From NCBI GenBank assembly GCA_905250115.1, contig CAJNOI010000038.1:587812-651811 (forward strand): 64,000 nucleotides of DNA, given 5' to 3'. The position numbers were made by a program, and so were the translations under genes. The first letter of the stretch is position 1, and every line of letters starts with the position of its first letter. Of this stretch, positions 38,323 through 50,027 are shown piece by piece. The notes beneath the pieces are model-generated. The model was not told the DNA's origin. It ran no database searches and saw only the letters and a program-made list of their open reading frames with translations. Source of the DNA: Adineta steineri. Lineage: Eukaryota; Rotifera; Eurotatoria; Adinetida; Adinetidae.

Positions 38323-41300
38323 TCACACGGGTGGTACTAATATTTGAGTAGTCGTTGAAGTTGATGGTGATAGTTGTGATGCTTGAGATGCATTTTCTGC
38401 CAATTTAGCAACATTTTTTTCACGTCGTTCACGAATTCGTCTTAAAAGTTCTTCACCTAAATTAAAACTCGATTAATAAATAAAAATATAATATTTTCAT
38501 TCATACTTCGTCGTTTTCTTTCATTGGGTTGTACTAGACGAGCTGTATCAATATTCTCACCACACGATGGACATGCTTTTGTTTTTATACCTTGTAATTC
38601 TTTTGGTGTTGTCCATTCACCCTTAAGAAATCAAATAATGACTTAAACAATAAAATATTTAATAATAATTACCATAAATGAAAATTCTTTACAATGTGAA
38701 CATTGAACAGATCGATCAAATTTATTACCTTAATTAAATCATTATTATGATAGGTTTTCTAATACTCTAATTTAATCTTACTAGGGGCTGTCTGTAGAAA
38801 CATTTCTTCGCAATGATTAAGTATAAGCATAAGTAAACTCCAAATTTCTTCAAATGGTTTCTCTAGATTACTTGTACCACAATGACATTTAATATATGTA
38901 CGATGATCTGTTTCCATAATAAATCTATTTAACAAATCTATTATCAAATAGAAAATTGAATATTTATTTATTTATTTACCTCGTATCTTTAGTTTCATGT
39001 TCACCTACAATAAAATCATTCCAATGTTTCTTATAAATAACATCTAATCTTAATATAGATGAAACAGAAAATCGATGAAAAAATCCAAGTGGTAATGATT
39101 GACTTTTATAACGAATACTAATAATATTTTTTAAACGATTATTAAAACGTTTTAATTCATCTTGTTGTTCTTTTTGATTACTAAATGGTAAATAATAAGG
39201 TACAACAGCATAATCAAATTTAATTTCGTCTCGTTCATCAACATTTGGTTTTAAATCAATTAAACGACTATAACTATTTGCTCCTTTCGAAAATGGATCA
39301 GGTATATCAACATGAACAAAACGTTTTAATTGTGTTTTATTCATTTTTGGATAAGCAACTAATACAAATCTCATTATTGTTAACCATAAATGATGAAAAT
39401 GTTCTTTTTTATATAATAAATTAAACCATAATGAACGAAGTAATTCCGAATGTAAAAGACCATTTTGAATCAATTCATTTTTATATGCTTGAAAACGTGC
39501 TTCAGGTAGATTACTTAATGAAAATAATTCATTTTTTTCATAATCAAGATATGTTGTTAATATATCATCACGAAATATACTATATAAAAGATCAGTTAAC
39601 CATGATGGTCGAAGAAAAACAACACGATCTATTGTTCCAACTTCATTTAATATTAAAATTTTTCCTTCATCACGTACAGATGCAGCTATATCATTGAGTA
39701 AATGTGGTAGACCATGTTTCGTAACTATTCGATTAGCAAAATCATCCCATAAAATATATGGAACAGGTAATACATCAGCCAAAGATTCAATATATTGATT
39801 TACTTCAGCCCAAAGTGTTGGTAATATTCGATCAACATGTGGAAATATTGTTTTTTGTGTTAATACACTATGTTGAATAATTCGATTGAGTTCATCAATA
39901 CCTTGAAATGTTAATGAACTTATTGAATGACATGATTCAATTTGTATGTGAATATTAAGTAACGCTAAAAATGTTTTAAGACGATCAGAAAGTGATGATG
40001 AAATTGTTGGAAGTGAATGGATTAATTCCATCTCCTGTTTTATTCTATCAACACGATATTGTAAATAAAATTTAAAGAATTTATTTATTTTATCTAAAAC
40101 TTCAATTCTAAAAGATAAATTCTTGTTTTATTTACGAAATAATTAAATAGATTTAAACGCACTTGTCTTCATTTGGTCGTGTATCATATAGATCAATACA
40201 TGTAGCAACAGGTAATATCATAATTGCACGTGTTTTAGTTGCTTTTTCACAGAGAAGTTGTAATAATTGAAATAATTGTGTAATAACAATCGATGATGAA
40301 ATATCAAATGTACCATTAAATATATCTTCAATATTTGAAGGAGTATTTTGATGAAAATCAGCTGTATGAATACAAATAAGATGAAGAGCATTCGTATCGA
40401 TAAATGGTGACATATGTTGATAATATTCTGATGATCCATTAAAATCAAATATTGTTAATGGAAGAAATTTCATGGGTTCTGGTGGTAATATTGGAGTTGG
40501 TGGCGGTGGTGGAACTGGTGTTTTAGGTGAATTCGTTCTTGATCCAGGTAGTTTAGATAATGGAGCGGGAACATTTGTTCGTTTACGTGTATTTGTTACA
40601 GAACGTTGAGATTGTATTTTAGATGATTCAGTAGTGTTTGGTTTTGAAGGAGTTCCTGGTTTTCCTGTTGTTGGTGGTGCAGTTGTCGCTGGAGGCGATT
40701 TTGATGTATCATCAGTTGCTGTCATCACTCGAAATGAATATTGATGAACTATAAATTAAGAATGAAAGAATATTTTTCTAACATAGGTGACTTATTTAAC
40801 AAATATTTATCTAAGTTGTGTCAAAAAATCAAATTTTTTTTTGTTTTAAATAATTTACTAACCATGAACAATTCTTTCTTGTACTTCTTCTTCATTTTCA
40901 TTAATTGTTAATGGTGCATTTTCTTCAAGACAATTTGCTAATGCTGTTTTACCACTATTTTTTGGACCGATAATAGACAATTTAAAACCTTGCCGAGTAT
41001 GCGGATCACTTGCTTGTTCTTCAAGACAAAGTTTTATTGTTCGAAGTACATTAATTGTCTTCGAATACTCTTCATCTAACATTTCCGATGGTACAATAGG
41101 TTGTCCTATTGGATTATTATGTATTTTAAGTTCTCGTGTTGTTATTATATCATGTTTCAATTTTTTAATTAAATCATTTGAAAGTATATGTATATTATTA
41201 TTTGATACATCTATTTTTCTTGCAATAAGAAGTAAATAATCATAAAATTTTGTTAATTGATTAAATGATAAATCAATTGAAAATATCATTGTTGCACGTT

Positions 41301-42349
41301 TATATGCAATAGGCATTGGTGGTATTTTTATAATTAAATTATGACTAAGATTTAATACATCAAGTGTACTAACAAGTAGAAGATCAATAGGAAATGTTGT
41401 TAAACGATTATATGATAAATTAACATTTCTTAAATGATGTAAACGATGTAAACCACGTGGAAATCGATATAATTGATTATGTGCTATATGAATATATTCA
41501 AGTTTTTTTAATTGTCCAAAATCAATTGTTTGTAATAAATCTAATTGATTATTATCCAAAACAAGAAATTTTAAACGTTTTAAATTTAATAAATCATTAT
41601 CAATTTTTGTTATACAATTATGTTCACAATTAAGTCTGATTAATGATTTTAATGTAAAAATAACATTTGGTATTGAAGTTAAAAGATTAAATGATAAATC
41701 AACTTCTTTAAGATGTTTTAATTGTTCTAATGAATCCGTTATATCAGTTAATTGATTATGTGAACAATTTAATGATTCAAGATCAATAAGTGAACTAAGA
41801 TCAGATGGTAAATCTTTTAAATCATTTTTACTTACATCAAAATGTTGTAATGTTGTTATTGATGAACAAACATTACGTATCATATCAACATTTGTACATA
41901 TATCTGTTGAGGGTGTACGAGAACTTAAACGAGATATTGAACGTGTAAATGCTCCAAGATTCGTATCATTATCAATTAAATGTATAGGATAAAGATGTCG
42001 AACACCAGATGTACCAGCTCGAATAAATAATGTTGGATCAGGTGGACGTGGACGTGGTCGTTCAGGAATATCAATTTCGATTTCATTTGTTGATTTTTGA
42101 ATTTGTTTTGTTGGACTAGTTTGATGACTAACATTAGCAGTAGCAGCACGTGATGATTGTGGTGTACGTTTTTCAGGTGTTCCACCCGCTCGTGGTGTTC
42201 CCTTATAAAATATACATAAATTTAATTAAGTAAATAAGAAAAATTTATATATTATTCTTATTTTATTGACATACTTTAGTGGTACCCGTCGGACGACGAC
42301 CTACTGCCGAGGATGGCGCTTTCCCTGCTGTTGATGGAGCAACTGGCAT
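38323..42349 (-). CDS. LRR-Roc-COR (ROCO) protein, MFHAS1-like, 1191 aa
   Basis: Eight exons: 42275-42349, 40863-42201, 40163-40748, 38980-40107, 38782-38924, 38673-38728, 38507-38621, 38323-38456. A disordered basic N-terminus (about 130 residues) precedes about ten leucine-rich repeats (LQHFDVSKNDLKDLPSDLSS, LESLNCSHNQLTDI and so on). The Roc domain follows with P-loop GPKNSGKTAL. About 90 Pro/Thr/Ser-rich residues then separate it from the G3-like DFNGSS; a clear NKxD G4 motif is missing (ATCID at the expected place). The COR domain has LPVPYILWDDF, EGKILILNEVGTIDRVVFLRPSWLTDLL and FRDD. No kinase domain follows, unlike LRRK proteins; architecture fits MFHAS1/MASL1. The last 150 residues hold three Cys pairs (KCHCG, QCSHCK, ACPSCG), probably zinc-binding, and a basic helix. 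The pathway in this animal is unknown. Confidence 0.88.
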
Positions 42350-43543
42350 TGTATAACTTGCTTTTCTACAACATTACACTACACACTTGTAACAACAACA
42401 GGACGTTGAATGATTGAAATATTTGATTCTTCTTTTCTCTCACTTTGCTTTACCTTTCTTCTCTCTCTTCTTCTCGTTTTTTTTTCTTATTTTTTTAGCA
42501 TTCACATTAACGCCTTCTTCTGAAGTTTCAAAATGCTTTCTGTCAACAATAGATTTTGCTGTTTACAACAATACTATCTGATTTTTCTTTTTCTAATTTG
42601 TTTTTAAACTTTCTTTTATTTCCTATCAATTTCAGACATGTGCTTTTGAATATTTATCACATTATATATATATCGAAATGTTTTTTTGAATCACTGAGCA
42701 ACGAAAATAAACTAAAAAAAGGATCAAATTCACTGCGTCATCATCCTTTTATTCAAGTGTATTTTTTATTATGAAAAAAATATTTTGTTTTTAAATCGTA
42801 CAAAAATTCTCTCATACCTACAGAGTACTTCATTTTTAAACTTAAAAAAAACTTGTTTTGGTATGTAAGGAAAATAACTGTTTATTTCCGATAACATAAA
42901 ATTGACTTCTTATCGTGAAATGATGTATTCATATAAAACAAAACAATTCTATTTAAAATAAACGCGAAGCCGTTTGTAATAGATGAAATTATGACATGTA
43001 ATAATTTATTCAAAAAGGTTTCATCGTGAAGGTCAATATATTCATCAATCTCATGACAATGTAAAAAGTTTCTTTTCTATTGTTTATTCTTTCTGATTCA
43101 ATATATATATATATGGGCATGGAGTTTTTTTCTTACATTTAATTGTAAACATTATGATTGAACAATGAATGCTAATTGTATATATATATCTTATCTTTGT
43201 TTAACTACTAAAACCATCATTTTTATTTTTTAACTGAGAAAAATATTTTAGAAAACAAGAACTCACAACAGTTATATGAATTCACATTATAATATAGATG
43301 TTTTTAAGTTAGTTTTGTAAATATCTATAGACAAATGTTCATCAATTACTCTTTTTTTTTAATAATAAATACGACTATAAATTTTGTCTTTTTTTTCATG
43401 TTGGTTTTTAATGCATTCTCTATACAATATCTCACACAAAAAAAGAGACAACAAAATTTGTTTTCTCTAAATAGGGACAGACAACAGTACATCAACAAGA
43501 TGGAAGAAAAGAAAAAAACACTATAAAAAAAACAAACAAAAAA
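42350..43543. other. Intergenic region upstream of the ROCO gene
   Basis: AT-rich. It holds the ROCO promoter, with a pyrimidine-rich tract near 42428-42500, and the SETDB1 3' UTR. No coding exon was seen; frames at 42556-42774 and 43335-43526 are low-complexity. Confidence 0.45.
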
Positions 43544-45835
43544 TTAAAGTAATCGATGACGACATTCATCTGAACCACAACGACAATGTAATTCACGATT
43601 TTCCACTGTATCAACCTAAAAACAAAATCAAGTATTTCAATAATAGTTTGAAAGAAGAGAAAATTATCAACATACTTCATACGAATAATCCCATACAAGT
43701 TCGGTACCAGCTTTAATATTTGATGTTGTAAAAAAAGCTACCCACGGAAATCGTACATCCCATGTTTCAATAAATACATTTTGAACAAAAACATTCGGTG
43801 AACATGAATGATTATAAAATCGTGATACATTTCCTTTAAAATGAGCATCCATAACAAATACTCCTAAATCATAATTTGCTTGTTGATAACTAGATAATCC
43901 TTTACTTTTTTCTTCAATAGATAGATGTTTATCTAAAGAATAAATTTTTTTCTTTTGAAATATTTTTATTAATGAAAACATACTTCTATTATGTTGAGTT
44001 TCTAATAATTCATCAGAAAATAATTGAGAATCTCCATGATGAATATTGATTTGTTCATCAGTTTGATCTAAAACAAAATAAATATAATTTCCAGAAGTTT
44101 ATTTTGAAAATTCATACCTTGCTGAATAATTGTTCTTGGTTTTTTCTGTAAGAATGTTGGTTTAAGTGAAGTTATAAAATCTAATGCTGTAAAATAAACA
44201 TCACCCTTAGTTTTATCAACACCACGTCGATTAGCATCTTCATCATTGAGTATTTCTCCAGTATAAAAACTTAGAAAAGTACCCGCCGGTAAATCATATA
44301 ATGTTCGTACACCCCAACCTTTCTCCGATGTATTATAGATTTGTAATAGAGTATTTAAACCAAATTGCACACAACGATTTGTACAACGTGAATCACATTT
44401 ACATTTATCATTACATTCATATATACCTGAATGAATTTTTTCAAGTAATCGTCCATGTTTATAACCAAAATTTCTTTTTGATAATGCATCATAAAGAAAA
44501 AATCTCATTTCATCTGTATGATCATTACTATCATCATCCTCATCTATTGATTGACGAAATATTTCTTTTAATGAACCAATTAAATCTTCATAATAATGTG
44601 ATTGTATAATTGAATCATATGTTTTTTGCCAACAAGCACATTTTGTTGTATCAATACAACCATCTAGACATGAACAACCTTTAGTATTATCTTTATCAAT
44701 AATAATATCTGATGTATATGGTATTCGTTCTGTTATATATTCAAATTGTTTGGGTAATGTTGAATCAATTTCATTTACTAACATTAATGGTACTTTTTCT
44801 TTACCTAATGCATAATCTTCAAGATTAACAAATGCTGTATTTGGTGAAATGAATTTTTGTATAACACGACAATTCATATCAAATGTAAATTGCCGTATTG
44901 ATAATGGTGAATCAATTTGATAAAGATATCCATGTAAACGTTCACCATCAGTAAACATTTGTCCACATGGTGAAACATATACAATTGTACCAAGATCATT
45001 ACGTATTTGACGTTTCCATCCATAATTTAATGGTATTAAAAGAAAATGACATTTATTATTATTATTTACTATTGATTGTTTATCAGATGCAAAACGTTTA
45101 CATGGTGGTTCATAGGATGATAATGAATTAAATAATGGTTGAAGACGTAATGAACCACGATAAAGCCATTCATGTTTATTTAATACAGGTAAAAATACAC
45201 GCATAAGACTTGCATCAACTTTTGATACAATTGCATTTATCCATTGTCCATTTAATTCAATATTAATATGATCTTTAACAGATACATTAACAAGACGTCG
45301 TTTTGGATATGTTAATACATAATTTTCTATATATTGTTTTGTACCTAAATCAACTTTAGATAAATAATTTGATAATGGTTCAAGTAATAATCGAATTGCA
45401 TTTGAACGTAAATAAAATGGTGAATCACTATCAGCAAATATTAAAAAACGTTGATCATTTTCAATTGATGGTTGTTCAGCTATAATACCACGTAATGGTT
45501 TATCAATATATCTTGATGTATCAGCATCACCACTTGGCATACAAAGTACACGTGTACCAACATTGATTTGATCATTTATTTGATCATTTAAAGCTACACG
45601 TTCAGGTGGATAACGATAATGATCTTGTGAAGTTGGTTTATGATGACAATTCGATAAACGACATGTCTAAAAGAAAGAAATTTATAGATTTAATTTCATT
45701 TTTTTTTTGAATATTTACTAATATTTGAAGTTTATTATCATGTGTTTGCTGTGCACGAACGAAATATGCCATTGTCCATCCATGTGAAGGATTATAAACA
45801 AGTACGCGTTGGCCAACATCAATAGCCAAAGGCAT
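43544..45835 (-). CDS. SETDB1: SETDB1/Eggless-like H3K9 methyltransferase, 692 aa
   Basis: Five exons: 45719-45835, 44118-45666, 43984-44067, 43676-43932, 43544-43615. Order: Tudor-like region from the N-terminus (GQRVLVYNPSHGWTMAYFVRA; GTRVLCMPS; HINIELNGQWINAIV); a methyl-CpG-binding-like domain (CHFLLIPLNYGWKRQIRNDL); a pre-SET Cys cluster (GCSCLDGCIDTTKCACWQKT … YECNDKCKCDSRCTNRCVQ); and a SET domain in two parts. The first part has KGWGVRTLYDLPAGTFLSFYTGEIL. The second has NVSRFYNHSCSPNVFVQNVF (NHSC at about 624-627) and ELVWDYSYE, then post-SET HCRCGSDEC. A SET domain split by an insert is diagnostic of SETDB. The insert here is only about 70 residues and the whole protein is about half the human length, mainly because the N-terminal part and the insert are short. 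Expected to trimethylate H3K9 in the nucleus. Confidence 0.93.
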
Positions 45836-47101
45836 GATGAAAAAAATTTTTTAATTTAAATTTTTCGGTTTTTTTAGTTAATTAATAAAATAAAATTGTT
45901 GAAGTTTTTTGTTTCGTTAAAATCTTAAGTCATTTATTGGTTTAATAGGATTTGTTACTGAAAATAGAATAAAAATAAAAATATTATTATTTTCAAAAAT
46001 AATTTATATTTAGTTGAAAATAATCTAATTTTAACACTAACAATATGTTTATTACTAACAAAGAGATAAATGAACTGATCAGAACGATATATATGACATT
46101 TTAGTTTATATATACAAAGAGGATCTAGAATTATATTTAATTGGTAAATATTAACGAACCAATCAAAACAATGATTTTCTTATTTCTTAGAAGATTTTTT
46201 ATTCAGAAAGATGGTTGATCAACATTATTTTGTTGTAGCAACGTTTTTATGTCTTATGAATTATGTAGTTATGAAAATATAGAATAAAGCCTTATGGGTT
46301 TATCTTTTGAATAAATACGTTTTGTACCTATATTAATTGGCACATGAAAATGAATGAATGAGTGTGTTCTGCGATGAATTTTAACAGCGAATAACATTCG
46401 CGTTACCTATGAAAAGAATCATTGTAAAATAATAGTAACTGTCTCTGTCTATTGAGTCATTACAGATTTTCAAAAAATTATTTTTATTTTCATCTTGTTG
46501 TAAGAAGAAAAAGAAATATAATAGTTTACATATATCTGTTCTAAGTAGTACTGGTGATTTATGAATGTACTTATATAGAACTTGGCTATAATGATTTATA
46601 TGATAATAATAAATATGTCTATAACGAATCAATCTACAAAAATAATTTTTTAATTAAATATTCTCATAGTATTTATTTGATATAAAATAAAGATTTTATT
46701 CTTCGAATATGATCATAATTACAAATATTATTTATCGATAATTTAAAATCATGATTTCATATGCACTTCGCTTAAATATATAAATAAATAGCCCTAGTTG
46801 AACTTCTTTGTTCATGCGGTTGATCTCAAGATGTGTTCACAGTGCATGACCTTCTTGTTCAAGTATGTCATTTGCTTGACTAGGGAGTACTGTAATCAAC
46901 TATTTCCTTTCAAGTATTATTGATAAACTTTTGATTTATTTTAATCATTCAAGTTTATTAACAAATAAATAGCTCAACTTTTTATCCTTAATAAAAGTAA
47001 AACGATATAAATCTTTTTAATTATCACTCTTTCTTATCAATATATATATATATGTAGTTCATAAATCTGTATTATTAAAAGTTTCATTACATTTTTTGGT
47101 T
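45836..47101. promoter_or_regulatory. Region between divergent SETDB1 and intronless GPCR
   Basis: Both genes start at its edges, so both promoters lie here. A modestly GC-richer patch is at 46805-46900. The minus-strand frame at 46381-46632 has no domain and is rejected. Confidence 0.45.
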
Positions 47102-48181
47102 ATGGATAATACTATCATGAATTCAACACCAACTGAATCTGAGGATGACGATACATGGGCAAATGATAAATGGATGGTACCCTATTTATTTCTTTTGCTA
47201 ATTATTGGAACAATTGGAAATAGTTTTGGTATACTTCTATTTCAAAATTCTGCTATGCGTAAATATTCATGTTCATTGTATTTTTTATTGATGGCAATAT
47301 TTGATGAATTAACTTTATTTTGTTGGGTAGTAAATCGATTATTCGGTGAATTATCTTATACATCATTTTCTAATCGTTCAACAATATTATGTAAACTATT
47401 TGTTGTTGTTTACTATAGTTCATCACAAGCAGCTGTTGGTATGCTTGTATTAGCTATGTTTGATCGATTATATACAACATTTAAAATAGCACATGGCTAT
47501 TTTGATGTTCGAGTTCTTACTCGTCGACAACATTTTCAATATATTTGTTTAGGTGTTTTTTTCTCTATACTTATTGCAATGAATTCTCTATTATTTGGTT
47601 CACAATTATTTTTATCACCGGAAGATGATATAGAATATTGTCTTATTATTGATCCGGATATAACTCAAATTTATTCAATTATTGATTTATGTATTTATGC
47701 TATTGTACCTTGTATATGTATGCTTATAGGTGATATTCTTATATTATATTATATTCAAAAAGCAAGAGCTCGAGTTATAACAATTAATAGTTCAAGTAAA
47801 CGACGAGAAAAACAATTATCAATTATGCTTGTAATTACTTCAATGATTTCATTATTTATTGTTAGTCCATATAGTTTTTTGAAACTTCTTATTAATTTTT
47901 CAATTATTCTCGATACTAATATTCGTACATTATATACATTGAATGATGCATTTGGTCTGCTATCAACATGTACACATGCTATGCACTTTTATCTCTTTCT
48001 AATCATTAGTAGTACTATTCGTAAACATTTTAAAAGTTTATTACAGTCTCTTGTGACTAATTGTAGTAATGCAAGAAATATAATTCAACCAGTTGTAATA
48101 GCACCAATAAAAACAACTATGTCATCTCAACCAACTGTACATATTATTCAACGAACACCTTGTCAACAATCGATTCGATGA
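47102..48181 (+). CDS. Intronless rhodopsin-like GPCR, 359 aa
   Basis: Single exon, ATG at 47102 (an in-frame TTG lies six bases upstream but is unlikely to be used). Seven hydrophobic helices: TM1 begins WMVPYLFLLLIIGTIGNSFGILLF with the GN motif; TM2 is SLYFLLMAIFDELTLFCW. TM3 ends MLVLAMFDRLYTTF, where FDR replaces DRY. TM6 carries SIMLVITSMISLFIVSPYSF, and TM7 HAMHFYLFLIIS replaces the NPxxY core. Conserved Cys residues are present before TM3 and in loop 2 (EYCLI). Two N-terminal Asn sites (NTIMNST) may be glycosylated. It looks like the divergent peptide-receptor-like GPCRs that are numerous in rotifers. No ligand class can be assigned. Lack of introns contrasts with almost every other gene here and may reflect retroposition or rapid family expansion. 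Confidence 0.85.
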   Translation: MDNTIMNSTPTESEDDDTWANDKWMVPYLFLLLIIGTIGNSFGILLFQNSAMRKYSCSLYFLLMAIFDELTLFCWVVNRLFGELSYTSFSNRSTILCKLFVVVYYSSSQAAVGMLVLAMFDRLYTTFKIAHGYFDVRVLTRRQHFQYICLGVFFSILIAMNSLLFGSQLFLSPEDDIEYCLIIDPDITQIYSIIDLCIYAIVPCICMLIGDILILYYIQKARARVITINSSSKRREKQLSIMLVITSMISLFIVSPYSFLKLLINFSIILDTNIRTLYTLNDAFGLLSTCTHAMHFYLFLIISSTIRKHFKSLLQSLVTNCSNARNIIQPVVIAPIKTTMSSQPTVHIIQRTPCQQSIR

Positions 48182-48421
48182 AGACAGTGACACTTTTACC
48201 TTATATTACTATCTTTTTTTTCAATAAATAGAAATAGAACTATGTATTTTTTTAATCTATCTTATTTAAAAGATTTTATTCTAATCTGAATTTTTTTATT
48301 CTTAAAACAATTATAATTAATATTATTCACTACATTATCTATTGATTAAATCAATACAGAATTTTATCTAAATGAAAATTACATTAAAAAAAACACATTT
48401 CATAAAAATCACATTTTTTAT

Positions 48422-49854
48422 CTAATTACGAATAACACCACGAATAGCTTGACCTGGTGGTTTTGTATCCTTATCTATCATGACTAGTTTACTATTACGA
48501 ACAACAAATGTTCCATTAATAAGTACGTGTATTATTCCTTGTGAAGGAAGTTTTGGTTGATCATATGTTGCACAATCTTTTATTGTCATTGGATCAAATA
48601 TACATAAATCTGCAATAGCACCTTTACAAATACGACCTCGAGTTTTCATTTGTGATGAAGCACTTTCTAATCTTTGTGCTGGTAGTAAAGACATTTTTCG
48701 AATAGCTTCCATTACTGTTATTATACCACGTTCACGAACATAATGACCAAGAACACGTGAACAAGAACCAGCTGCACGTGGATGACCACGAAGTGCATCA
48801 CTACCCATCAATGTAATTGGACTTTGAAGACAATCAATAACAGCTTGTTCTGGTATTGAATTAATAATAATTAATCCACCTTCTTTTCGATACTTAGCAA
48901 AAGTAATTGCATCTAATGATTCTCCTGTATTCACATATGTCAAACAATCATAACTTATACCTAATTGTTCTTGCCATAAATCATCTTTAAATAAAGTAGA
49001 GTCAATAGAACTACAGCCAGCTAAATAAGGATCTAAAATACAAAATTTCTGTATTTCAAATTTCATTATATCAATAAAAATAACTTACAAAATTCTGTTG
49101 TTATATCCATTCCATTTTTATGTGCATCATGTATAAGTTCAAGTGCTTTATCTGTTACAGCTAAACAAGTACTATGTACATGACAAACATTAATCGCAGC
49201 TTGTGTACATGCTCCTAGAGCAAGAACTTCTTCAAGTGCAGCTAAACTTCCATTTATTTCTTGTGCACCAAAATGACGCATATGAACATGACAACAAACA
49301 TTATATTTTTTTGCTAAACGAAAACATTCAACAATTTCCCATCGTGTTGATGCTGGAACATAATGAATACCAAAACCGACTGCCATAGCACCACGTTGAA
49401 GACCATATTCAAGTTCATTTTTTATCTGATCAAGTTTATCTGCTTGTAATGCTGCCGGTGAATCACTTTGTGGTAAAAAACCTGGTGGATGTTTAAATAC
49501 TTTCATTCGTACTTGAATATGTCCAATAGCTACTCCATGATTAACTAAAGTTTTATTTTCTCTCTCAGCATACCATTGATCAATATCATTTGTTCCAACT
49601 TCTAATTCAAATACTGATGTTACACCATCCTGACATTTCAATGCATAATATTCATCACTATGTTCATGTGAATGAACATCAATAAAGCCTGGGCAAATAA
49701 CTAAATTTGAAATATCAATTTCTACTTTTCCCTTTAAAATTTCTTCACTAATTGATTCAATTAATCCATCAACTATACCAATAGATCGTATAGCATCTAA
49801 ATTTGTTTCAGGATCAATAACTCGACCATTTAAAAAAACAAGATCATGTATCAT
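48422..49854 (-). CDS. N-acyl-D-amino-acid deacylase (amidohydrolase), 458 aa
   Basis: Two exons, 49089-49854 and 48422-49032, joined across a 56-nt intron. The 458-aa product is a complete amidohydrolase-fold enzyme of the D-aminoacylase type. The N-terminal beta domain (VFLNGRVIDPETNLDAIRSIGIVDG) leads into PGFIDVHSHEHSD, with metal ligands His61 and His63. GVTSVFELEVG, GHIQVRMKVF, CHVHMRH and NVCHVHST supply further predicted ligands. GSDALRGHPRAAGSCSRVLGHYVRERG is the family signature, and SMLLPAQR-type and GAIADLCIFDP strands close the fold. It is predicted to hydrolyse N-acyl-D-amino acids in the cytosol; no signal peptide is visible. The family is mainly bacterial. The intron and neighbour-like AT-rich codons indicate a long-settled gene. 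Exact substrate is unknown, and related dihydropyrimidinase-like activities cannot be excluded. Confidence 0.9.
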
Positions 49855-50027
49855 TTTTCAATAATATTTTCTATAATTAAAAATAAACAACAGGCATATA
49901 TATATAAAATATAGGAAGAACCGAAAATCTGAAGACTGATTATAACAAAAATGATATTTGGCCGTTATATACAAACATAAAAACAAAAAATATAGAATAA
50001 TTTTTTATAATAAAAATAAATCACTGT

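Noticed and set aside
39431-39697. Plus-strand frame opposite the COR domain
   Set aside because: Antisense shadow of the long exon 38980-40107.
46381-46632. 83-aa minus-strand frame upstream of SETDB1
   Set aside because: Tyr/Ile/Phe-rich AT translation with no motif; lies in a promoter region.
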